Part shown: one piece after another, positions 1 to 6,324 of the stretch
Layout: each line of letters opens with the position of its first letter
Position numbering within the stretch: the first letter of the stretch is position 1
Made by a program: the position numbers and the translations under genes
Notes under the pieces: model-generated
Told to the model about the DNA's origin: nothing
What the model saw: only the letters and a program-made list of their open reading frames with translations
The model's database searches: none
DNA from: Streptomyces sp. VRA16 Mangrove soil
GTDB lineage: Bacteria > Actinomycetota > Actinomycetes > Streptomycetales > Streptomycetaceae
NCBI RefSeq assembly: GCF_017377775.1
Contig: NZ_JAFVLN010000021.1
Span: 1 to 64,000 of the forward strand
Direction: 5' to 3'
Length of the DNA stretch: 64,000 bases

Positions 1-91
1 GGAGGGCGGGCTTGAAGGCGGTCGTGGTGAGGGCGAGGGTGAGGGCGGTGCCGATGAGGGCTGTGCGGGGCGTGCGGTGTGGGGTGGTCAC
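1..91 (-). CDS. N-terminal fragment of a probable secreted protein (cut by window edge)
   Basis: Reading leftwards from a GTG at 91 gives about 30 codons. They begin MTTPHRTPRTALIGTALTLA and continue with a hydrophobic Ala/Leu/Thr stretch, which looks like a Sec signal peptide. Nearly every codon ends in C or G, as in real genes here. No ribosome binding site is evident upstream, and the rest of the gene lies outside the window, so neither the family nor the start is certain. Confidence 0.4.
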   Translation of the reverse strand, partial: MTTPHRTPRTALIGTALTLALTTTAFKPAL

Positions 92-226
92 GGGTTCGAG
101 GGTGCGGGGTGCCGGCCGTGGGGCGCGGCATACGCGCCGGTGTGTACCCGGTCCGGACCCCGCGATACGCCCGCCGGGCCCGCGCCTGGGTGGGCGCCGC
201 TGGGAGCGCTTGCCCCGCGCCGGGGG

Positions 227-273
227 CCGCCTTGCCCACCCTGCCGCCCATGGCGGCAGATTGCCCAAGGCGG
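227..273. repeat. 47-bp palindromic element, copy 1
   Basis: Arms of 22 nt flank a 3-nt loop. The outer 8 bp (CCGCCTTG) and inner 7 bp (TGCCGCC) pair perfectly around a symmetric 7-nt mismatch. Copies of exactly the same length lie at 19383-19429 and 41133-41179, in the opposite orientation to this one. Flanking bases (about 205-226) also match the flank of the 19 kb copy as its reverse complement. It resembles a REP-type intergenic element. Confidence 0.85.
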
Positions 274-490
274 TGGGGGCTCGCGGCGGATTGCCCAAGG
301 CGGTGGGGCTCGCGGCGGATTGCCCAAGGCGGTGGGGGCTCGCGGCGGACTGCCCAAGGCGGTGGGGGCTCGCGGCGGACTGCCCAAGGCGGTGGGGGCT
401 CGCGGCGGACTGCCCAAGGCGGCGGGGCTCGCGGCGGACTGCCCAAGGCGGCGGAGGCTCGCGGCGGACTGCCCAAGGCGGCGGAGGCTC
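262..490. repeat. Tandem array of about 30-bp half-palindrome units
   Basis: Eight copies of TGCCCAAGGCGG start at 262, 292, 321, 351, 381, 411, 440 and 470, so the period is 30 bp with two 29-bp steps. Each unit is the right arm of the 47-bp palindrome plus a GTGGGGGCTCGCGGCGGA-like linker. The array ends a few bases before the stop codon of the threonine-synthase-like gene. The mixed 29/30 spacing breaks any reading frame, so it is not a protein repeat. Confidence 0.92.
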
Positions 491-495
491 GCGGG

Positions 496-1617
496 TTATG
501 TGGCCAGGCCCGTTTTCAGGCCCGCTCCGCACAGGGGGACCACCGCGCTCCGGCCGTTCAGGACGGCGCCCAGCGGGCCGTCCTCGCGGGTCGCCGCCCA
601 GCAGGCCACCCCCGTCGACTCGACGTACAGACCCCGCGAGGCCAGATCGAGTTGGGCGTGCCGGATCTGGTCCTCCGTGACCGTGTGGAACGCGCCGCCC
701 GAGGCCCGCACCGCCCGCAGGATCTGCCGGGCCCGCGGCGGGTTCGGGATCGCGATGCCCTCGGCGAAGGTGGGGGCCATGGGCGTCACGCCGACCAGAT
801 CGTCCGCCCCGGCCTGCCAGGCCCGCGCCAGCGGGGCCACCGCCGCGGACTGCACCGCGTGCAGCGCGGGCCGCCGATCGATGAGGCCGGCGGTGTGCAA
901 CTCCGCGACGGCGAGCGCGGCGCCGAGCAGCAGCGTGCCGTTGCCGACGGGCACGACGAGCACCTCGGGGAGCCGGCCGCCGAGGTCCTCCCAGAGCTCG
1001 TGGACGTACGTCTTGGTGCCGTGCAGGAAGTACGGGTTGTGGACGTGGCTGGCGTAGAAGACGCCGTCCTCGTCGGCGACGGCCCGCGCCGCCCGCGCCG
1101 TCGCCTCCCGGTCGCCGTCGACCACTTCGAGGCGCGCGCCGTGCGCGGTGATCTGCTCCAGCTTCTTCGGGGACGTGCCCTCGGGGACGTAGACCGTGCA
1201 CGGGAGCCCCGCGCGGGCGCAGTACGCGGCGACCGCCGTGCCCGCGTTGCCGCTGCTGTCCGCGATCACGCGGTCGGGGCCCAGCCGCGAGGCGAGCGCG
1301 GCCAGCATGACGGCGCCGCGGTCCTTGAAGGAGAGCGTCGGCATCAGGAAGTCCAGCTTCGCCGAGACGCCGCCGGTCAGCGGGACGAGCGGGGTGCGGC
1401 CCTCACCGAGCGTGCACTCCGGGACGGGGAGCGGCAGGCACTCCGCGTACCGCCACATCGAACTCGCGCGCCCTGAAAGCGACTTGAGGGAGGCCGGGGT
1501 GGGAGAGTAGTCGAGGTCGAGCGGGCCGCCGCAGGCCGGGCAGCACCAGCTCAGGGACCCGGCGGGGACGCGGGAGCCGTCCAGGGGGCAGTAACAGTCG
1601 GGCAGCAGCGTGGTCAT
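496..1617 (-). CDS. Threonine synthase-like PLP-dependent enzyme
   Basis: A 373-residue fold-type II PLP enzyme. It starts with a zinc-ribbon-like segment (Cys at about 8, 10, 25, 26 and 29), as in archaeal-type threonine synthases. The PLP lysine is in SFKDRG (Lys98), followed by the SSGNAGT phosphate/substrate loop near residue 121 and a PVGNGT loop near 224. Threonine synthases convert O-phosphohomoserine to threonine, but this gene is not beside hom or thrB, so it may be a paralogue with another substrate. It is divergent from a GntR regulator 246 bp away, and a palindrome lies between them. A tandem repeat array abuts the 3' end. Family is sure; the exact substrate is not. Confidence 0.85.
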   Translation of the reverse strand: MTTLLPDCYCPLDGSRVPAGSLSWCCPACGGPLDLDYSPTPASLKSLSGRASSMWRYAECLPLPVPECTLGEGRTPLVPLTGGVSAKLDFLMPTLSFKDRGAVMLAALASRLGPDRVIADSSGNAGTAVAAYCARAGLPCTVYVPEGTSPKKLEQITAHGARLEVVDGDREATARAARAVADEDGVFYASHVHNPYFLHGTKTYVHELWEDLGGRLPEVLVVPVGNGTLLLGAALAVAELHTAGLIDRRPALHAVQSAAVAPLARAWQAGADDLVGVTPMAPTFAEGIAIPNPPRARQILRAVRASGGAFHTVTEDQIRHAQLDLASRGLYVESTGVACWAATREDGPLGAVLNGRSAVVPLCGAGLKTGLAT

Positions 1618-1739
1618 GGGGAGAGCGTAGGCACGCGGCCCGGCCCCGAACCGTACGCACGGCCGATTCGGGTGCCGATGTGTGAATGGCTCACTACCTG
1701 GAGAAAGTCCCTGCGTAAAGCCCTGCGGCCCTGTAAGTC

Positions 1740-1754
1740 ATCACTTCGAGTGAT
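1740..1754. promoter_or_regulatory. Candidate operator between the divergent PLP-enzyme and GntR genes
   Basis: ATCACT-TCG-AGTGAT is a 15-bp inverted repeat with perfect 6-bp arms in the 246-bp divergent intergenic region. It is well placed to bind the adjacent GntR-family regulator and control either or both genes. The assignment is inferred from position and symmetry only. Confidence 0.4.
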
Positions 1755-1863
1755 TCCTTGGCCTTTGCTTGCACGCCTCAACCGACGGTTGCCACGCTGT
1801 TGCTGTCTGTCAATGCGATGAGGCTTCACGTGGCGACTTCACGGGGAACGAGGGGAACAGCCA

Positions 1864-2616
1864 GTGTCATTCGGTGAGCAGCCGGCGTATCTGCGCGTCG
1901 CGGGTGATCTCCGCCAGAAGATCGTCAATGGCTCGCTTCCGCCGCACACCCGGCTCCCCTCACAGGCCAAGATCCGCGAGGAGTACGGGGTTTCGGACAC
2001 GGTCGCCCTGGAGGCCCGCAAGGTGCTGATGGCGGAGGGGCTGGTCGAGGGCCGCTCCGGCTCGGGCACCTATGTGCGCGAGCGGCCGGTGCCGCGCCGC
2101 GTCGCCCGCTCCGCGTACCGGACGGGCGGCGGCTCCACCCCGTTCCGGCAGGAGCAGGCCGACCCCGCGGCGCGCGGCACCTGGGAGTCGCGCAGCGAGC
2201 AGGCCGAGGCGGACACCGGCATCGCCGAGCGGCTCGCGATCCGCGCGGGCGACCGCGTGATGCGCACCAAGTACGTGTACCGGGACGCGGGCGAGACGAT
2301 GATGCTCGCCACCTCCTGGGAGCCGCTCGCCGTCACCGGACGCACCCCCGTGATGCTCCCCGAGGAGGGCCCGCTCGGCGGCTGCGGCGTCGTCGAGCGC
2401 ATGGCGGCGATCGACGTGATCGTGGACAACGTGACGGAGGAGGTCGCCGCCCGCCCCGGCCTCGCCGAGGAGTTGAGCGCGCTCGGCGGCGTGCCCGGAC
2501 ACGTCGTCATCGTCATCCACCGCACCTTCTTCGCCTCGGGCCGGCCGATCGAGACGGCCGACATCGTGGTCCCCGCGGACCGGTACCGGATCGCATACCA
2601 CCTGCCGGTCAAGTGA
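1864..2616 (+). CDS. GntR-family regulator, HutC/UTRA type
   Basis: A 250-residue regulator. Residues about 8-75 form a GntR winged helix-turn-helix (AYLRVAGDLRQKIVNGSLPP, then LPSQAKIREEYGVS). Residues about 95-245 match a UTRA effector-binding domain (IRAGDRVMRTKYVYR early, and an IHRTFFASGRPIETADIVVP-like end). The GTG start follows GAGGGGAA at sensible spacing. HutC-type regulators are usually repressors released by a small ligand. Likely targets are its own promoter, the divergent PLP enzyme, or the downstream NCS1 permease. The ligand is unknown. Confidence 0.88.
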   Translation: MSFGEQPAYLRVAGDLRQKIVNGSLPPHTRLPSQAKIREEYGVSDTVALEARKVLMAEGLVEGRSGSGTYVRERPVPRRVARSAYRTGGGSTPFRQEQADPAARGTWESRSEQAEADTGIAERLAIRAGDRVMRTKYVYRDAGETMMLATSWEPLAVTGRTPVMLPEEGPLGGCGVVERMAAIDVIVDNVTEEVAARPGLAEELSALGGVPGHVVIVIHRTFFASGRPIETADIVVPADRYRIAYHLPVK

Positions 2617-2703
2617 GCGCCGGACGCCCGGCGGGTGACCGATACGCGGAGCGGTTCGTCCGGCCCGCGTGATGCCGAGTTAACCCGCGCGGGGCTCCCG
2701 TAA

Positions 2704-2800
2704 CCGTCAGGCAATCCCGCGCTGCGACAGATTGTCATGCACGGCTCCTACCTTCCTGTTCCGTACCGGCAGTACCGGTATACCGCTGACTGCCTGACGG
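2704..2800 (+). promoter_or_regulatory. Long inverted repeat in the leader of the NCS1 permease
   Basis: CCGTCAGGCA at 2704-2713 pairs perfectly with TGCCTGACGG at 2791-2800, 18 nt before the permease start. The enclosed 77 nt contain GTACCGG repeats. The arrangement could fold into a structured leader or present two operator half-sites. No known riboswitch class is recognised. Confidence 0.35.
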
Positions 2801-2818
2801 ACGAACGGGAAGCCGACG

Positions 2819-4537
2819 ATGACCGAGACCGCCCTGACCACCGCCGATCCGGCGGTGCCGGAACCGCCCAACGGGCAGGCCCCCAAGCGCAGTTACGCCA
2901 AGCTGGCGGCCGACGAGTCCCGCGAGGACTTCTCGCTGCGCTACGCCCCGCACTCCTACCGGCGCTGGTCGCCCACGATGGTCGCCTCCACCGCGCTCGG
3001 GGGCATCGCCTATCTCGCCGACTTCGCGATCGGCGCGTCCATCGTCTTCACCTACGGATTCACCAGCGGGCTCGCCTCGATCCTGTGCGCGGCCACGATC
3101 ATCTTCCTGACCGGCATCCCGATCGCCCGGGCCTGTGCCAAGTACGGCCTGGACATGGATCTGATCACGCGCGGCGCCGGCTTCGGCTACTTCGGCTCGA
3201 CGCTCACGTCGCTGATCTACGCCTCGTTCACCTTCATCTTCTTCGCCCTCGAAGGCTCGATCATGGCGCAGGCCATGCACGAGGTGGCCGGACTGCCGCT
3301 GCCCGTCGGGTACTTGCTGACCACGCTCATCGTGATCCCCATCGTCTTCCGGGGGATGGGCGCGCTCGCCAAGGTGCAGGCGTGGACGCAGCCGATCTGG
3401 CTGATCGGTCTCGTGCTGCCCTTCGTGATCCTCGCCTTCCACTCGCCCGGTTCCTTCGGCGACTTCACCCACTTCGGCGGCACCGAGGGCGCGGGCAGCG
3501 GCTTCTCCTGGCTCGGCTTCGGACTCGGTACGGGCGTCGCGCTCTCCCTCATCGCCCAGATCGGGGAGCAGGCCGACTACCTGCGCTTCATGCCGGCCAA
3601 GACCGAGGAGAACCGCAAGCGGTGGAATCTGGCCGTTCTCGCGGCCGGTCCCGGCTGGGTGATCATCGGCGCCGCCAAGCAGCTCGGCGGCGCGCTGCTC
3701 GCCTTCGTCGCCCTGGAAGCGGTCGGCAAGACACACGCGCTCGAGCCCATCGCCCCGCAGGTCGAGGCGCTCAAGCCGTGGCTCGGCTCGGTCGCGCTGC
3801 CGGCCGCCGCGCTCTTCGTCGTCGTCTCGCAGATCAAGATCAACGTCACCAACGCCTACAGCGGCTCGCTGAGCTGGTCGAACTTCTTCTCCCGTGTGAC
3901 CCACAAGCACCCGGGCCGCGTCTGGTACATCTTCCTCAACCTCGCCATCGCGCTGACGCTGATGGAGATGAACATGTTCGCCGCGCTGAACAAGCTGCTC
4001 GGCTTCTACTCGAACGTGGGCATCGCCTGGATCGCGGCCGTCGCCGCCGACCTCGTCATCAACAAACGGGTGGGCTGGAGCCCCAAGTACATCGAGTTCA
4101 AGCGGGCCTACCTGTACGCGGTGAACCCGGCGGGCTTCGGCTCGATGGTGGTCGCCTCCGTCGTCTCGATCATGGCGTTCTTCGGGCTCTTCGGGGAGTA
4201 CGCGGAGGCCTTCTCCACCTTCATCGCCGCCGGCCTCGCGCTGATCCTGTGCCCGCTCATCGCCTGGGCCACGAAGGGCAAGTACTACCTGGCCCGGCCG
4301 AACCCGGTGAACGGACCCGACGTCGAGTTCGCCGAGGGCGTCGACATCACCGCCACCCACACCTGCACCGTCTGCGAGACGGCGTACGAGCTCCCGGACG
4401 TCGCCGACTGCCCGGTCCAGTCCGGGCCGATCTGCTCGCTGTGCTGCTCGCTGGACGCGGAGTGCGGTGACGTCTGCACCAAGAAGCCCACCGGAGAGCC
4501 CGTCCTGATGCCGATACCGACGCTGCGGGCGAGCTGA
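2819..4537 (+). CDS. NCS1-family cytosine/purine-type permease with Cys-rich C-terminal tail
   Basis: A 572-residue membrane transporter with about twelve hydrophobic segments between residues 50 and 490. It resembles purine-cytosine permeases of the nucleobase:cation symporter-1 family, which import nucleobases, allantoin, hydantoins or related compounds with H+ or Na+. The last ~60 residues are unusual: a soluble tail with CTVC, CPVQ, CSLCCS, ECGD and VCTKK, eight cysteines in a zinc-ribbon-like spacing that plain NCS1 carriers lack. The gene follows the GntR regulator by about 200 bp, and a strong hairpin ends the transcript at 4557-4586. The substrate cannot be told from sequence. Confidence 0.85.
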   Translation: MTETALTTADPAVPEPPNGQAPKRSYAKLAADESREDFSLRYAPHSYRRWSPTMVASTALGGIAYLADFAIGASIVFTYGFTSGLASILCAATIIFLTGIPIARACAKYGLDMDLITRGAGFGYFGSTLTSLIYASFTFIFFALEGSIMAQAMHEVAGLPLPVGYLLTTLIVIPIVFRGMGALAKVQAWTQPIWLIGLVLPFVILAFHSPGSFGDFTHFGGTEGAGSGFSWLGFGLGTGVALSLIAQIGEQADYLRFMPAKTEENRKRWNLAVLAAGPGWVIIGAAKQLGGALLAFVALEAVGKTHALEPIAPQVEALKPWLGSVALPAAALFVVVSQIKINVTNAYSGSLSWSNFFSRVTHKHPGRVWYIFLNLAIALTLMEMNMFAALNKLLGFYSNVGIAWIAAVAADLVINKRVGWSPKYIEFKRAYLYAVNPAGFGSMVVASVVSIMAFFGLFGEYAEAFSTFIAAGLALILCPLIAWATKGKYYLARPNPVNGPDVEFAEGVDITATHTCTVCETAYELPDVADCPVQSGPICSLCCSLDAECGDVCTKKPTGEPVLMPIPTLRAS

Positions 4538-4556
4538 CCCGGTACCGCTGGGAAAC

Positions 4557-4586
4557 AGGGGGCGCATTTATGCGAATGCGCCCCCT
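4557..4586 (+). terminator. Intrinsic terminator-like hairpin after the NCS1 permease
   Basis: AGGGGGCGCAT pairs perfectly with ATGCGCCCCCT across an 8-nt loop, 20 bp after the permease stop. There is no U-tract, as is common in Streptomyces. Confidence 0.75.
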
Positions 4587-4757
4587 CGGCATGTCCGTCG
4601 AGTGGCTGGTTGCGTATCTCTTTGTGCCAACACGTATCCGCTCCGTGAAGGTCAGGCGTAGGCTCGGGCATATGCGGATTGCGGTTTCCTCGGGACGCTT
4701 AGGGGGCGGGACGCGATGCGAGCCGGAGTCGGGCCGATCAGGGACGGGCGGGGCACG

Positions 4758-4961
4758 ATGAACGACGGCACGACGACGCTTCCGTGGCTCGTCATACGTC
4801 AGGACGACAACGGCAACCGCTATCGCGTGGGCCGGTACGCGACCAGGGCGGAGGCCCAGCGCATCGCGGACAGCCTCGACACCCACGGCCACAAGCAGCT
4901 CTACTGGGTCGAGCGCCTGGGGGAGAACACCGGCTCCACGAGGAACGGCACGGTGCGCTGA
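4758..4961 (+). CDS. Small SPOR-like domain protein
   Basis: A 67-residue soluble protein. The core RYRVGRYATRAEAQRIADSL resembles a SPOR domain, with the pattern Y-x-V-G-x-Y followed by an alanine-rich helix. SPOR domains bind denuded septal peptidoglycan, but this protein has no signal peptide or membrane anchor, so the role is unknown. I chose the ATG at 4758; an in-frame ATG at 4716 would add 14 non-homologous-looking residues. It lies 21 bp upstream of the NUDIX gene, probably in the same transcript. Confidence 0.75.
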   Translation: MNDGTTTLPWLVIRQDDNGNRYRVGRYATRAEAQRIADSLDTHGHKQLYWVERLGENTGSTRNGTVR

Positions 4962-4982
4962 CGGAGCCGTAGGCTCCGCCCC

Positions 4983-5402
4983 ATGACAGACCCTCGGAGA
5001 GATCAGAGCGACCCGGTCGTCGTGGTCGTCGCCGCAGCCCTGTACGGCGCCGACGGCCGTCTCCTCGCCGCGCGCCGCAGCGCGCCCCCGCAGCTCGCCG
5101 GTCGCTGGGAACTGCCCGGCGGCAAGGTCGAGCCGGGCGAGACCCCGGAGCACGCCCTCGTCCGCGAACTGCGCGAGGAGCTCGGCGTCACCGCCGAACC
5201 GCTCGCGCGGGTGCCCGGCGAATGGCCCCTGAAGCCGGGCTACGTCCTGCGCGTCTGGCGCTGCGCGCTGCGCTCCGGAGACCCGCGCCCCCTGGAGGAC
5301 CACGACGAACTGCGCTGGCTGGCCCCGGACGAGCTGTGGTCGGTGGACTGGCTCGACCAGGACGTGCCCGCGGTGAAGGAAGTCGCGGCGGACCAAACCT
5401 AG
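4983..5402 (+). CDS. MutT-like NUDIX (deoxy)nucleoside triphosphate pyrophosphohydrolase
   Basis: A 139-residue NUDIX hydrolase. The Nudix box runs from GGKVEPGET to REELGV (about residues 43-65) and fits G-x5-E-x7-R-E-U-x-E-E-x-G-U. The N-terminus VVVVVAAALYGADGRLLAAR and the GRWELPGGK segment are typical of MutT/CTP pyrophosphohydrolase proteins, which remove oxidised or non-canonical nucleotides such as 8-oxo-dGTP. It is probably cotranscribed with the SPOR-like gene. The substrate is inferred from the family. Confidence 0.88.
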   Translation: MTDPRRDQSDPVVVVVAAALYGADGRLLAARRSAPPQLAGRWELPGGKVEPGETPEHALVRELREELGVTAEPLARVPGEWPLKPGYVLRVWRCALRSGDPRPLEDHDELRWLAPDELWSVDWLDQDVPAVKEVAADQT

Positions 5403-5419
5403 GGCGTGGATCGAAAGTC

Positions 5420-5443
5420 CCTCCTCCGGCTGCCGCCGGGAGG
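5420..5443 (+). terminator. Weak hairpin after the NUDIX gene
   Basis: CCTCCGGC pairs with GCCGGGAGG with one bulged base, about 20 bp after the stop codon. The stem is short and there is no U-tract, so it is only a possible terminator. Nothing else is recognised between 5403 and 5648. Confidence 0.35.
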
Positions 5444-5648
5444 TGCCCCGGCCCCGCGACGCCTGGCGCGCACGCTCCGGAGCATCCGGCGCGCGACCCC
5501 GGAGCGCGCCGATTCCCGCGCACCGGTGGCGCTCCCTCTACGCCGTCCGTGCCACCACACACCCGCGCTCGCGATAGTGCGGTGCCATGCCCGGGTATAT
5601 GCCGATTAACCCCACGAAAACGGGCATACCTCTCCGCGGGCCAGGGAA

Positions 5649-6065
5649 GTGATCGGCGTGCTCCACACCGAAGGCGATCGCGCCGAGTGGGCCTTCCCCG
5701 CCGACCCCATGGCCGTGCGCAGGGCCCGCGCCGCCGTCCGCGCCCAGCTGGCCGCCTGGCAGCTCGAAGAGCTCGGCGACGTCACCGTGCTGCTGGTCAG
5801 CGAACTGGTCACCAACTCCCTGCGGTACGCGTCCGGGCCCATCGGGGTCCGGCTGGTCCGGGTGCCGGCCCCGCGCGAGGCCCTCCTGGTGGAGGTCTCC
5901 GACCCGCTCCCCGACCCGCCCCTGGCCCGCTCGGCCGCCCCCGACGACGAGGGCGGCCGTGGGCTGCAGCTGGTCGCGGGCGCCTCGCGGCGCTGGGGCA
6001 CGAAGCCCGGGAGTGCGCCGGGCGGCGGCAAGACCGTCTGGTTCGAGCTCGCACTTCCCGGCTGA
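5649..6065 (+). CDS. Anti-sigma-factor-like ATP-binding protein (HATPase_c_2)
   Basis: A 138-residue GHKL-fold ATP-binding protein of the RsbW/SpoIIAB-like group common in Streptomyces. The N-box is in SELVTNSLRYA (about residues 55-66) and the glycine-rich lid in DEGGRGLQLV (about 101-110), ending with GKTVWFELALPG. The same motifs recur in the C-terminal domain of the SpoIIE protein about 200 bp downstream, so the two are related. Such proteins act as kinases of anti-sigma antagonists or bind sigma factors. GTG start at 5649; no partner anti-anti-sigma gene is in the window. Confidence 0.85.
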   Translation: MIGVLHTEGDRAEWAFPADPMAVRRARAAVRAQLAAWQLEELGDVTVLLVSELVTNSLRYASGPIGVRLVRVPAPREALLVEVSDPLPDPPLARSAAPDDEGGRGLQLVAGASRRWGTKPGSAPGGGKTVWFELALPG

Positions 6066-6324
6066 ACGCGCGCGGGCGACCGCGCCCCGGTTAAGTGAGT
6101 GGCACCTGGTTAAGGGACGGGAATGTGGAACTCGACCGGGCAGAGCGGTGTGTGGGCGCACCCGCACTCTGGGTACGGAAACAGTCGGTCCCGACGGGCC
6201 AAAAAGGGTCGGGACCGTGGTGTGATCGTGAACACCGTGTCGTGCGGCTCCGTAGTGCTGGATACTGCGGGCAGCCGCCCCGGTGACCGGTGCCGGACGC
6301 GGTGAGCTGGAGGGGACGGTTCGC

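Noticed and set aside
262..490. CRISPR array
   Set aside because: Units are contiguous with no unique spacers, and no cas genes are present.
88..495. Open frames through the 30-bp repeat array encoding proline- or glycine-rich repeats
   Set aside because: The repeat period alternates between 29 and 30 bp, so frames shift from unit to unit. There are no ribosome binding sites and codon bias is lost.
12..1476. Plus-strand genes across the left end
   Set aside because: These frames run antisense to the PLP enzyme and through the repeat array, with no homologous-looking protein sequence.
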